Assembly (NCBI GenBank): GCA_040389445.1
Contig: JAZJZX010000014.1
Span: forward strand, 201,151-265,150
Source: UBA5189 sp040389445
GTDB taxonomy: Bacteria > Chloroflexota > Limnocylindria > Limnocylindrales > CSP1-4
Reading direction: 5' to 3'
Length of the DNA: 64,000 nt
The translations under genes and the position numbers were made by a program. The notes beneath the pieces were generated by a model. That model was not told the origin of the DNA, ran no database searches, and worked only from the letters and a program-made list of their open reading frames with translations. How positions within the stretch are numbered: the first letter of the stretch is position 1; every line of letters begins with the position of its first letter. Of this stretch, positions 14,999 to 22,581 are shown one piece after another.

Positions 14999-16164
14999 CC
15001 GAGTGCCTCCTCGAGCAGGGCCGCAGCCGCCACGTCCGATGCCCGGGTCACGCCGCTGTAGACGTCCATCGTCATGGCCACCGTGGCGTGACCCAGCCGA
15101 TCCGACACGACCTTCGGGTGGACACCGAGCGCCACCAGAAGCGTCGCCTGACCGTGCCGGAGGTCGTGCATCGTCAGGTCGAGCGGTTCGGGCATGGGCA
15201 GGTCATCTCGATTCGCGCCTTGCGCGATGAGCTGTTCCCGGTGATCGAGGAGCCGGTGGTAGTCGGCGACGAGGAGCTTCCGCCAGCGATGCGTCAGCCA
15301 GCCGGCGGACAATGGCCGGCCCGCCGGCGAGACGAAGACAAGCCCGTCCTCGGTCGGTTCGGCCGCGGCCAGGCGTTCCTCGAGCTGGCGCCGGCGATGC
15401 TCGCGGAGCGCCGCGGCGACGAAGAGCGGGAGCGAGATCGTCCGTCGGCTCGATGCCGTTTTCGGCTCGGTCAGGACGTACTTGCCAGCCTGGCGGTCGA
15501 GGACCACCTCGACGCGGAGAGAGCCGTCGTCCAGGTCAACATCGCGCCAGCGCAGCCCGAGGACTTCGGCCTGGCGGAGGCCGCAGGCGAGCGTGACGAC
15601 CCAGAGGGCCTCGAGGCGATCGCCGGCAACGGCGGCGAGGATCTGACGGGCATGAGCGATGGTGAGCGCATGACGTTCGGCCCTGACGACGCGCGGCGGA
15701 TCCACGAGGCGGACGACGTTCCGGCGCACCAGGCCGCGACGTTCGGCGACGTCGAGCACGCGTCCGAGCACCGACAGCGCGTTCCGGATGCCCTTCGGGC
15801 TCATGGTCGCCCCGAGCTCGACGATCATCCGCTCGACGTGCTCTGGCGCCAGGCGGCCGAGCTCGATCGAGCCGACGTGCGGGATGAGCTGCCGACGGAT
15901 GGCGATCTCGTAGGTCTCAAGGGTCGACGCCTTGAGCGTCCTGGCGCCGGTCATCTCAAGCCACGACCGGAGGTACGCGCCAACGGTCGTCCTGTTGTCC
16001 GCGACGGCGTTTCGATCCAGGAGCTCGATCAGAAGCCGCTGGGCCTCGTCCTTGTCCTGGCTGTACCGCCGCACGAGCCTTCGTTTGCCCCGTGGGCCGA
16101 TGCTCACCTGTGCTACCCACAGGCCGTCGCTCTTCCGGCGGAACGGAAGGGGCTTGCCGCGCAT
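14995..16164 (-). CDS. int: Tyrosine-recombinase integrase
   Basis: A 389-residue site-specific recombinase that integrates and excises the prophage at tRNA-Arg. It has an N-terminal arm-binding region with RRKSDGLWVAQVSIGPRGKR, a SAM-like core-binding domain (about 60-160) and a catalytic domain with the Arg in CGLRQAEVLGLRW, Lys in EPKTASSRRTI, HDLRHGQATLL, and LGHATVAMTMDVYSG holding the His and nucleophile Tyr. The internal ATG at 16164 has a textbook AGGAGG six bases upstream, so I prefer it to the ATG at 16182. It lies next to attL as expected. Confidence 0.95.
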   Translation of the reverse strand: MRGKPLPFRRKSDGLWVAQVSIGPRGKRRLVRRYSQDKDEAQRLLIELLDRNAVADNRTTVGAYLRSWLEMTGARTLKASTLETYEIAIRRQLIPHVGSIELGRLAPEHVERMIVELGATMSPKGIRNALSVLGRVLDVAERRGLVRRNVVRLVDPPRVVRAERHALTIAHARQILAAVAGDRLEALWVVTLACGLRQAEVLGLRWRDVDLDDGSLRVEVVLDRQAGKYVLTEPKTASSRRTISLPLFVAAALREHRRRQLEERLAAAEPTEDGLVFVSPAGRPLSAGWLTHRWRKLLVADYHRLLDHREQLIAQGANRDDLPMPEPLDLTMHDLRHGQATLLVALGVHPKVVSDRLGHATVAMTMDVYSGVTRASDVAAAALLEEALG

Positions 16165-16348
16165 CCGACGCCTCCTCGCCATGGTCAGAGTCTAGCCATC
16201 TCGTGAGCGCCGAGACGGCGACGAGCCAGACGGAGCCGACCTTCCGCCCCGGCAGGTCGCCGCGGGCCAGCCAGCGGCGCACCGTCTCGGTGTCGACACC
16301 GAGAGCATCGGCGACTTCGGGGATCCGGAGGGCCAGTCGCTCGCTCAC
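15956..16348 (-). CDS. Excisionase-like HTH DNA-binding protein
   Basis: From GTG 16348 (GTGA overlap with the upstream gene) the frame starts SERLALRIPEVADALGVDTE and continues VRRWLARGDLPGRKVGSVWL, a clear MerR/Xis-type winged helix-turn-helix of about 52 residues. Such proteins bend attachment-site DNA and set integrase direction, or act as small regulators. The frame stays open another 78 residues, overlapping the start of int by about 209 bp in a different frame, which is abnormal for this phage. The functional part is probably the first 60 residues. Confidence 0.7.
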   Translation of the reverse strand: MSERLALRIPEVADALGVDTETVRRWLARGDLPGRKVGSVWLVAVSALTRWLDSDHGEEASDARQAPSVPPEERRPVGSTGEHRPTGQTKARAAVQPGQGRGPAASDRAPGSKRRRGQQDDRWRVPPVVA

Positions 16349-16566
16349 GGCTGCCCCACCGGGACGATGGGCCGTCGCTTCTGGCCCCCGCTCAGCGGCG
16401 CGTAGCCAGCGTGTCCGTGCGGGTGTGAGTGGCGTCCGTTGACGTGACTGTGAGGGCGAGATGCGAGCGGGTCGCGGTCCACGGGCCAATCGCCGGCTGG
16501 GTGTGGGTGGGCATGCGTCATCACCCGGAGCCCATCGCCGAACAGATGCAGGTGCTCGTGGATCAC
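16345..16566 (-). CDS. Histidine-rich small phage protein
   Basis: A 73-residue protein with twelve His residues, clustered in MIHEHLHLF, THAHPHP and PHSHVNGRHSHPHGHAG. Start and stop overlap neighbours by 4 nt on both sides (ATGA and GTGA), which supports that it is real. The His clusters suggest metal binding; no family recognised. Confidence 0.6.
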   Translation of the reverse strand: MIHEHLHLFGDGLRVMTHAHPHPAGDWPVDRDPLASRPHSHVNGRHSHPHGHAGYAPLSGGQKRRPIVPVGQP

Positions 16567-16880
16567 GTCCGCTTTCCAATCCCGAGCTCACGGGCCTTCG
16601 CCCACGCGATCTCGACGTCGCCATACGCGAGCCACTCGCAGACCGGGGCCACCGAGCGAAGGAACGCACCGGCCCGTTCGATGTCGCCCTCCTCGCCCGC
16701 TCGGCACGCCGCGATCGTCCGTGGGTCGGACATCGCCAACCGGAGAACCTCGAGCGGGAAGGCGATCGAGTTGACGCTTCGGTCGGCAGCAAGCGCCCGC
16801 TCATGGCGCTGGCATACAAGGTTCCGAACGTCCCCCACGTCCAGGACTGGCCGCTCAGGCATTCGCTGGATGCGCTTCAT
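16563..16880 (-). CDS. Hypothetical early phage protein
   Basis: 105 residues, mostly helical in appearance, with VRNLVCQRHERALAADRSVN followed by two further amphipathic helices. ATGA overlaps at both ends tie it into the early operon. No recognised domain. Confidence 0.6.
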   Translation of the reverse strand: MKRIQRMPERPVLDVGDVRNLVCQRHERALAADRSVNSIAFPLEVLRLAMSDPRTIAACRAGEEGDIERAGAFLRSVAPVCEWLAYGDVEIAWAKARELGIGKRT

Positions 16881-17368
16881 GGCACCAGCGTCCAGGTTCC
16901 CGGCGTCCCGCCGAACCGTCGGTCGACGCCGCTGATCTGCTCCCAGAGCTCGACTGCCAGATCGGCGATCCGTCCGGCCCGCTGCCGCTCAAGGGACGGC
17001 CCGGCGTCGGTCGAGACGAGGGTCAGGCACCCAGCTGGCCCGCAGATGTCAACCAGATGGCCTGGGCCGATCGGGATGGCCAGGTACGCCGAACCGTGGC
17101 TCGCGTCGGCCCACCAGATCGTGCCCTCCCGCATCCATGTCTCGGACGGGGGCGCCGTCGTGCCAGGGTCAGGAGTCCCCGACACGGACACCGCCGGAGC
17201 GGAGGGCTGCGCGGCAGCCGTCGGGGTTGGGGCACCGAGCGGCGCCCCGGTCAGGCTCTGGAACACCGCCGGGGGGACGGGCTCAGAGGCTGACCGCGGA
17301 GTCGCGGCATCAGTGCGCCCGGCGGCGTAGCCGAGCGCGAAGGCGAGGGCGAGGGCGAGGCGCTTCAT
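16877..17368 (-). CDS. Secreted phage protein, possibly with a double-psi beta-barrel domain
   Basis: The 163-residue protein begins with a signal peptide (MKRLALALAFALGYAAG), then a Pro/Ala/Ser/Thr-rich linker (about 20-75). Its C-terminal domain runs HGSAYLAIPIGPGHLVDICG, then TLVSTDAGP and GRIADLAVELWEQISG. The order of a small-residue loop, D-x-G-P and GRIxDL resembles RlpA-like double-psi beta-barrels. I infer an exported protein, perhaps acting on peptidoglycan; evidence is by eye only. Confidence 0.6.
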   Translation of the reverse strand: MKRLALALAFALGYAAGRTDAATPRSASEPVPPAVFQSLTGAPLGAPTPTAAAQPSAPAVSVSGTPDPGTTAPPSETWMREGTIWWADASHGSAYLAIPIGPGHLVDICGPAGCLTLVSTDAGPSLERQRAGRIADLAVELWEQISGVDRRFGGTPGTWTLVP

Positions 17369-17817
17369 GCCGGTTCCAGTTTTCCGGGAGGCGGCTCAGG
17401 GGCCGCCCGGGAGGCCTCCCAGCGCGGGTTCCAGCGAACCTCTAGGTGATAGCAGATGCGGCATCCTCCGCGGCTCCATGATGACCGCCCAGGGGTGACT
17501 GTATGGCTTGGGTTGGCCGTTAGATGTCGGTCGCGCGCTCTTGCCCATTTCTCTTGTTCGATCGTCTGCCACTCAGCACGGAGCTTTCGCAGTTGCTCGG
17601 CTTCGTGGTGCCATCGCCGCCACGTCTTGGCCAGCATCGCCAGTACCTCGAACGGGTCGAGGCGTTCCTCGCCACAATCGCTGCATCCAACTGTGCGCAA
17701 CGCGGCGTCGAGATAGGTATGTTCGTGGCGGCAGGTGTCATATCGCTGCTCAAGCAGTTCGACAGGGGCACCCCCGGCGAAGCGTGTGGCAATGGCAATG
17801 ACGTTGTCCGGCTTCAT
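17365..17817 (-). CDS. Phage protein with CxxC zinc-binding pairs
   Basis: 150 residues. A CRHEHTYLDAALRTVGCSDC segment and a C-terminal CRICYH give Cys/His pairs typical of small zinc-stabilised phage proteins; a helical middle part (AMLAKTWRRWHHEAEQLRKL) lies between. The ATG at 17817 is chosen because it overlaps the upstream stop (ATGA) and follows GGGGGAG. Confidence 0.6.
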   Translation of the reverse strand: MKPDNVIAIATRFAGGAPVELLEQRYDTCRHEHTYLDAALRTVGCSDCGEERLDPFEVLAMLAKTWRRWHHEAEQLRKLRAEWQTIEQEKWARARDRHLTANPSHTVTPGRSSWSRGGCRICYHLEVRWNPRWEASRAAPEPPPGKLEPA

Positions 17818-17921
17818 CGCTCCCCCCACGGCTCGCGGAACGGATCGGCCTCGACGTACCGCTCCCGGCGGAGGTAGGCGAGGACGAGGAGGAGGGCGAC
17901 GATGGCGAGGGCGCGGGTCAT
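17814..17921 (-). CDS. 35-residue membrane peptide
   Basis: MTRALAIVALLLVLAYLRRE followed by a charged tail: a single N-terminal transmembrane helix with positive-inside residues after it. ATGA overlaps on both sides. Function unknown. Confidence 0.5.
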   Translation of the reverse strand: MTRALAIVALLLVLAYLRRERYVEADPFREPWGER

Positions 17922-18211
17922 CGCGGCGGCCTCTCGTCGATCAGGGCGAGGACGTCGCGAGCCGCGCGCTCGTACCCTTCCGAGTACCAGCGTTGGATGC
18001 CGGTCGATGGCGTTGGCCCAATAGTCGGACTCGGCAGTCTCTGGACCTCCGCGCGCAGCTCCGTCAGGACGGTGGCGCGGGCTTCGGCTTCGAGTGCGGC
18101 CAACACGTAGCAATCGTCGGTGCCGCAGGCCTCGTCATGTCCGAACATATCCACGCTGGAAACGGCCGCATCGTGGAGTCGTTCCAGCGCTTCTCGCATT
18201 CGCTCAGTCAT
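17918..18211 (-). CDS. Hypothetical early phage protein
   Basis: 97 residues, mostly helical, starting MTERMREALERLHDAAVSSV, with three Cys (EACGTDDC...) and a C-terminal helix near RAARDVLALIDERPPR. One of several small neighbours with similar MTER/MTDR starts and a shared junction sequence. Confidence 0.6.
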   Translation of the reverse strand: MTERMREALERLHDAAVSSVDMFGHDEACGTDDCYVLAALEAEARATVLTELRAEVQRLPSPTIGPTPSTGIQRWYSEGYERAARDVLALIDERPPR

Positions 18212-18606
18212 CGGTCGGCCTCCAGCTTCTCAGCGAGGGCGTTGAGGGCGGCGGCGGGGGTCGGACCACCCGCGGCGCGATGCAACATCGTATGAGTTGT
18301 GTCGGATGGGAACGGCCCGGCGCTCGCGGCCCACCGATCCTCCGTGATCGTGCCCCACAGCATGTTGATCGCCCACCCCTCCGGCAGCGCCTCCTCAGCC
18401 TTCGCCCACGCCGCGTCGAGGCTCGGGATGGATGGCTCAACAGCCGGAGTGGCGGGGGTGATACCGGCCCTTTTCTCGGGCGTTGGAGCGGAGTAGGACA
18501 TCCTCAGCGCATCCGCCTTATGGCAAGCGCATTCATCGTTGCCGGATTGCCATCGCTCAACTACCCAACAACGGAGAGGAGCTGATCGATACGATCGTTC
18601 AGTCAT
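18208..18606 (-). CDS. Hypothetical early phage protein
   Basis: 132 residues with no recognised domain. The start codon lies in a repeated junction sequence (ATGACTGA overlap with the upstream stop). An internal ATG at residue 36 could be an alternative start; the core LDAAWAKAEEALPEGWAINM is followed by a low-complexity tail. Confidence 0.5.
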   Translation of the reverse strand: MTERSYRSAPLRCWVVERWQSGNDECACHKADALRMSYSAPTPEKRAGITPATPAVEPSIPSLDAAWAKAEEALPEGWAINMLWGTITEDRWAASAGPFPSDTTHTMLHRAAGGPTPAAALNALAEKLEADR

Positions 18607-18844
18607 CGGTCGGCTCCTCTCGGGCTGCGAGACGCTCGGGCGTGGTCGTGACGACGATTGATCGCATCAGCCAGCGGTACAGTCGTCCTGGCATCCAGTG
18701 GGGGCGCCGGACGGAGACGGCGACGCCCTGCCGGAACCGGAGGCTCAACGCACGGCTAATGGCGGCGTCCTGCTCCGCTCCGATGCGTTTCGAGAATGAC
18801 TGCAAGGCGTCATCGAGCGCCGCCAGCGCCTCTCGGTCAGTCAT
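18599..18844 (-). CDS. Hypothetical early phage protein
   Basis: 81 residues: an N-terminal helix (MTDREALAALDDALQSF), a basic middle (RRPHWMPGRLYRWLMRSIVV) and the C-terminal end REEPTDD, which is identical to that of the upstream neighbour because of the shared junction repeat. Function unknown. Confidence 0.55.
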   Translation of the reverse strand: MTDREALAALDDALQSFSKRIGAEQDAAISRALSLRFRQGVAVSVRRPHWMPGRLYRWLMRSIVVTTTPERLAAREEPTDD

Positions 18845-19334
18845 CGGTCGGCTCCTCTCGGGCTAGTCGGTCGCGGACATAGTTGACGGCGGCCACGATG
18901 AACCGAGCGTCGGGGTGCGTGACTTCCTCAAAGCACGGGTCGTGGTAGGTCCAGCCGAAGTTCGGAAAGCCTTCCCAATCGGGTCTATCGACGTTGCGGA
19001 CGATATGCCTAACTGCCCATTCAACATACTCAATGGGCCACGGCCCCGGCGTGGCCGCTTCCGAGAGCGCCCGCAGCTCCTCGTCGAGCGATGGGACGGC
19101 CTCCGCGAGTGCTCGCTCGCGTTCGATTTCTCGCGGCTCGGAGCGGAGGGAGACGCCTTCGGCGATGAGGCGGAGAATGTGTTCGGGCCACGTCTTAGAC
19201 TCTGGGTCGATCATGCGTAGGCCAAGCCCGTCGGCGTCCTTCCAGCCGCATGTGCAGACCATGTACTCGTAGCCGTAATCGGTTCCCGGCTCGTGTGCTG
19301 TCAGCAGCGCCGCCAGCTTCTTTCGGTCAGTCAT
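18837..19334 (-). CDS. Phage protein resembling Ead/Ea22-like proteins
   Basis: 165 residues. The segment SEAATPGPWPIEYVEWAVRH, followed later by HPDARFIVAAVNYVRDRL, matches a pattern common in small phage accessory proteins (ATPGPW ... DAxFIxAAxxxVxxLL). The N-terminal half has one CxC pair (VCTCGW). Role unknown. Confidence 0.6.
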   Translation of the reverse strand: MTDRKKLAALLTAHEPGTDYGYEYMVCTCGWKDADGLGLRMIDPESKTWPEHILRLIAEGVSLRSEPREIERERALAEAVPSLDEELRALSEAATPGPWPIEYVEWAVRHIVRNVDRPDWEGFPNFGWTYHDPCFEEVTHPDARFIVAAVNYVRDRLAREEPTDD

Positions 19335-19825
19335 CGGTCGGCCTGCAGGTCGGCGTAGGTGATGGCGATCGCAAGGGCGCTCCAGACGTCGCGGGTGATG
19401 CCGTAGAGCGGCCCGGGCGTGGCCTTCCGGCCGACGGCCGCCGAACCGCCGAACCGATCGAGCAGGGCCTGGCGGATGTTCGCGTCGCGGGCCCGGCTGT
19501 CGCCGCAGATCGCGAGCTTGACGGTGCGGCGGGGGAGCTGGACGACGGGCGTCGGGTGGGCGGCCTCGGTGAAACGGCCGGACCAGTGGACGGTGGCGAA
19601 CACCTCGCGACCGACGGCCATGCCGTAGCTTTCGATCTGCTCGATGACGACGACCGAGCGCGCCGCGATTCGCCCTTCGGAAGCACCGAACAGGACGGGT
19701 CTGCTCGAGCGCAGATCCCGGAGGACATCGTCATTCAACGCGATGCCGAAGGCGACGACCGCGTCGTCCCACAGCAGCCAGGCAGAGCGCTCGGAGCCCG
19801 GGTCGATGGCGAGGATCCTCGTCAT
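19331..19825 (-). CDS. RuvC-like Holliday-junction resolvase
   Basis: A 164-residue RNase H-fold nuclease candidate. ILAIDPGSERSAWLLWD gives the first acidic strand (DPG), VVVIEQIESYG the second acidic residue, and a C-terminal helix with TRDVWSALAIAITYADLQ the last one, in the spacing of RuvC-type phage resolvases. Likely role: resolving branched DNA before packaging. The ATG at 19825 overlaps the HNH gene stop (ATGA). Confidence 0.75.
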   Translation of the reverse strand: MTRILAIDPGSERSAWLLWDDAVVAFGIALNDDVLRDLRSSRPVLFGASEGRIAARSVVVIEQIESYGMAVGREVFATVHWSGRFTEAAHPTPVVQLPRRTVKLAICGDSRARDANIRQALLDRFGGSAAVGRKATPGPLYGITRDVWSALAIAITYADLQADR

Positions 19826-20472
19826 GCGGCGATCCGTCGGAGCTTCGGCGAGGCACCGGGAGCGAGCTTGGTGCCCTTCGAGACGTTGCACACCAGGTGG
19901 GCGCTCTGCCAGTTGCTCGGCTCGTGCGCCCCGAACGCGTCCCGGTGGTCGATCGTTGCGAAGCCGGGGTCAGGGAATCGTCGGGCCCTGTCGATCGGCG
20001 CGTGGCAGATCTGACAGATCCAGCCGTCGCGCTCGAAGATCGCACGGCGCTGGCGGCCGCGGACACGAGGGAACCGGCGCCCCCTGCCGCGACCGGGTCC
20101 GTCGGGTCGTCGCTCGTTCTGGCGAGCCAGATTGCAGGCGGCGGAGCACGATAGCCTATTCGGCTTCCAGGTCTCGAAGACAACACCGCAGCGGCAGGTG
20201 ACGGTGCGGGTGGTGGACCCCGAATGAGCCTGGCACCGAACACGCGGGCGTCGGCACCGCGCGGAACAGTAGGTCTTGAACGGCCCCGTGGTCGAGAACG
20301 CGTCGAAGGACCTGAGGCAGTACGGGCAATCGCGATCAAGGACGGTCTGGACGGAGCGCGTGCGAGCCCCGCCAACGCCAATGGGCCGTGATTTTAGAAC
20401 CCGGGCCACCAAGTTCCTGGCAGCGACTGCGGTCCTAGGAAACGGACGGCCGTCGAGGATTTGACCCCCCAT
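19822..20472 (-). CDS. HNH endonuclease with zinc fingers
   Basis: 216 residues. CPYCLRSFDAF...YCSARC and CRCGVVF...SCSAAC are two Cys4-type knuckles; the C-terminal HNH domain reads CQICHAPIDRARRF, FATIDHRDAFGAHEP and NWQSAHLVCN. Probably a phage or selfish DNA endonuclease. The frame extends upstream to 20658, but that part crosses an inverted repeat and iterons, so I use the ATG at 20472. Confidence 0.75.
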   Translation of the reverse strand: MGGQILDGRPFPRTAVAARNLVARVLKSRPIGVGGARTRSVQTVLDRDCPYCLRSFDAFSTTGPFKTYCSARCRRPRVRCQAHSGSTTRTVTCRCGVVFETWKPNRLSCSAACNLARQNERRPDGPGRGRGRRFPRVRGRQRRAIFERDGWICQICHAPIDRARRFPDPGFATIDHRDAFGAHEPSNWQSAHLVCNVSKGTKLAPGASPKLRRIAA

Positions 20473-20528
20473 CCCCCAGACGCGATCGATGCCCCTCGCT
20501 ACCCCGGTACTCCTGCGGGGCCGTGGCC

Positions 20529-20571
20529 GCAACATGGGGGGGTCTATTACGTAGTAATAGCCCCATGTTGC
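20529..20571. repeat. Long inverted repeat with nested palindrome
   Basis: Arms GCAACATGGGG (20529-20539) and CCCCATGTTGC (20561-20571) are perfect complements. Between them CTATTAC-GTA-GTAATAG (20544-20560) is a second palindrome in AT-rich sequence, unusual in this GC-rich window. It lies in the only sizeable gap between early genes. Confidence 0.85.
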
Positions 20572-20619
20572 AACGGCCCCTTGCAACTGTTGCAACGTGT
20601 TGCGAACTGATGTTGCAAA
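20566..20619 (+). repeat. Iteron-like TGTTGCAAC repeats, putative origin or operator
   Basis: Copies: TGTTGCAAC 20566-20574, TTGCAAC 20581-20587, TGTTGCAAC 20588-20596, TGTTGCGAAC 20598-20607 and TGTTGCAAA 20611-20619, spaced about 10-13 bp. They lie directly downstream of a RepA-type helicase gene and overlap the inverted repeat. Confidence 0.75.
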
Positions 20620-20647
20620 GCCTGGTGCTGACGCCCCTGACAGGGTC

Positions 20648-21898
20648 TTAGACGGCACGGCCGAGGACCTCCCACTTGCCTGACGGAAGCTTCACAAACT
20701 GATCTCCATGACGGCTGAGAACGGCGCGAACCTTGTTTTCCGCCAGGCTCAGGACATCGGCAATCTCATCAGCCGTCATGTGCCCATACTCACGAAGAAC
20801 GGCAACGATCTGGTCCCGCTGGGTAAGGCTTTTTGTGAGACCGATTGGCATCCGATCGAGGCGCTCATATCGGATCGATCCGTCGTCCTCGTGGAGTACC
20901 TGGAGTGAGACCGGAGCCAACATTGCGGAGTCGTTGGACTTGGTGTGGTAGAGCCCGAGGAACGACCCACGCTCCGTGTTCGAGAGCCTCAGCTCCCACG
21001 TTGCCCGGGCGAGGAGTCCCTTGTAGATCGAGCCATACGGGCGGGCCTTGCGGTGTTCATCGGCCGCATCGGTCTTGTTGATGTGATCGATCGCGAGGAC
21101 CGTTGTCTGGAGGTAGCCGATCGCGGAGAAGAGCCGGAGGGCCGACTCATTGGCATCTCCGCCCTCGGACCCAACGCCCGCGGCCATGCCAACGCTGTCG
21201 ACGATGACCAGGCCGTATCCTTCGCGATCGACGACCGTCGCGAGGTCCTCGGCAAAGGCGTGGAGTGGACCAGCCCGTCGGCAGTTGCGGTAGTCGATCT
21301 GGACGACATCCGGAAGATGGCCGCCCATCGCAACACCCCGCACACGCCGGTTGAGGCTGTTGCGGCCAGCCTCCCAGTCGAGATAGAGCACTGGGGCGCG
21401 CCTGGGCACCCAGCCCTCAACGAGGGAGGCGCCAGTCTGGACGCTGACCGCGAGTGCCGCGGCAAGGGTCGACTTGCCAACACCTCCGTCGCCAAACAGG
21501 ATCGTCGTCTGATCCTGTGGCAACATCGGGTCGAGCCGATAGGTCTCGCCGATCGGGACAGGAAGCGCGCCGACCTTCTCAATCGGGTCGCCCGCCCGCT
21601 CCTTTGCGAGCACGCGTCGGCAAAGGTCCTCGAGGACGTCGACCCAATCGATGCCGATGTCGGCGCGGGCCGTGAGGGTCTTGGCCAGGCGATTGCGGGC
21701 CTCGGAGCCCGACAGGTTGAAGGTCGCCTGATGAATGTGCCCATCAGAGCTCCTGGTGCCCGGCAGGGCGCACATCACGGTGAGCTCTCCGTGTGTCTCG
21801 CCACGGGAGCGACGCACGTACCCGACGGCGAGCTCGGTGGCCAGGTCGGGGAGGCGCATGACATACCCGAGCCCCTGTCTCTCGAATTCACGGCGCAT
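20648..21898 (-). CDS. RepA-type AAA/RecA-fold replicative helicase
   Basis: A 416-residue ATPase. ILFGDGGVGKSTLAAALA is the Walker A, VLYLDWEAGRN the acidic strand usual in RepA/RSF1010-type hexameric helicases, and LVIVDSVGMA the Walker B. A C-terminal winged helix (TAEEIADVL-like: MTADEIADVLSLAENKVRAV) likely binds DNA. An N-terminal domain of about 100 residues is unassigned. With the adjacent iterons it points to a replication-initiation module. Confidence 0.85.
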   Translation of the reverse strand: MRREFERQGLGYVMRLPDLATELAVGYVRRSRGETHGELTVMCALPGTRSSDGHIHQATFNLSGSEARNRLAKTLTARADIGIDWVDVLEDLCRRVLAKERAGDPIEKVGALPVPIGETYRLDPMLPQDQTTILFGDGGVGKSTLAAALAVSVQTGASLVEGWVPRRAPVLYLDWEAGRNSLNRRVRGVAMGGHLPDVVQIDYRNCRRAGPLHAFAEDLATVVDREGYGLVIVDSVGMAAGVGSEGGDANESALRLFSAIGYLQTTVLAIDHINKTDAADEHRKARPYGSIYKGLLARATWELRLSNTERGSFLGLYHTKSNDSAMLAPVSLQVLHEDDGSIRYERLDRMPIGLTKSLTQRDQIVAVLREYGHMTADEIADVLSLAENKVRAVLSRHGDQFVKLPSGKWEVLGRAV

Positions 21899-21901
21899 CG
21901 C

Positions 21902-22396
21902 TTACAGCCAGTCATCTTCAGCCGGGGCCTCGGTTGGCAGTACAGGCGGCGAGTCCAGAGCCGCCATCGCGGCGACGTGGCGTTCGTCTCCCGGGACCAC
22001 GATCGAGTCGACGTGGGCGTGGTACGCGTCCGCCTGGCGGCTTGCCTCATGGGCCGCCCATTCTCGGAAGCCTCGGATCGCCTCGCGCTCGCGCGCAACG
22101 ATCGCCGGGTCGCGGAGGTCGGCCACATCGGGCTCGTACTGCTCCCCGGCGTCCCGGATCGCGAACGTCTCGAGCTCGAGGACCAAGGCACCGAGGATGG
22201 CACGATGTGGCTCATACGCCGGCGACGCGCCGATCGGGCCGCGTCGCAGGATCCCGCGCAGGAATGACGCCACCTCGCGCCGCCAGAGGGGTGGGATCCC
22301 GGCGACGATCGCACCGGTCATCGCGAGCTCGCAGTACGCCTCACCCGTCGGCTGGGCATCGTCTCGGGCGGCCAGGACCGTATCGGCGGTGATCAT
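21902..22396 (-). CDS. Hypothetical protein upstream of the replicative helicase
   Basis: 164 residues, acidic and helical, with AYEPHRAILGALVLELETFA near the middle, slightly reminiscent of DnaB N-terminal helices but not convincing. It lies 3 nt from the helicase gene, so a replication-accessory role is a reasonable guess. Confidence 0.6.
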   Translation of the reverse strand: MITADTVLAARDDAQPTGEAYCELAMTGAIVAGIPPLWRREVASFLRGILRRGPIGASPAYEPHRAILGALVLELETFAIRDAGEQYEPDVADLRDPAIVAREREAIRGFREWAAHEASRQADAYHAHVDSIVVPGDERHVAAMAALDSPPVLPTEAPAEDDWL

Positions 22397-22581
22397 CGGA
22401 GACCCATGAGGTACAGCGCGAGCTCGTCCCGGATCAGCCTGGCCGTTCGGGCCAGCCCGTTGAGTCCAGCCAGCTCAAGGCGCTCCTCGAGCGCCTTGGC
22501 TGCGTCGTACGCACGGCTCAGCTCGTATTCGGCCTGGACGCGCTCCTCGGTCTCCGGGTTACGACGGATCTCGGGGATCAC
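22393..22581 (-). CDS. Small helical phage protein
   Basis: 62 residues from a GTG at 22581 that overlaps the upstream stop (GTGA); the longer frame is shadow. One long amphipathic helix (ERVQAEYELSRAYDAAKALE) dominates. Function unknown. Confidence 0.5.
   Translation of the reverse strand: MIPEIRRNPETEERVQAEYELSRAYDAAKALEERLELAGLNGLARTARLIRDELALYLMGLR

Larger units (their letters stand above)
18205..19342 (-). repeat. Four-copy gene-junction repeat
   Basis: The 15-mer CAGTCATCGGTCGGC (plus strand) occurs at 18205-18219, 18600-18614, 18838-18852 and 19328-19342. In the second and third copies identity extends to 27 bp (18600-18626, 18838-18864). Each copy holds the stop of one gene and the ATG of the next on the minus strand. 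Confidence 0.85.

Noticed and set aside
20473..20658. N-terminal extension of the HNH protein across the inverted repeat
   Set aside because: The region carries palindromes and iterons and unlike composition; a start at 20472 fits better.
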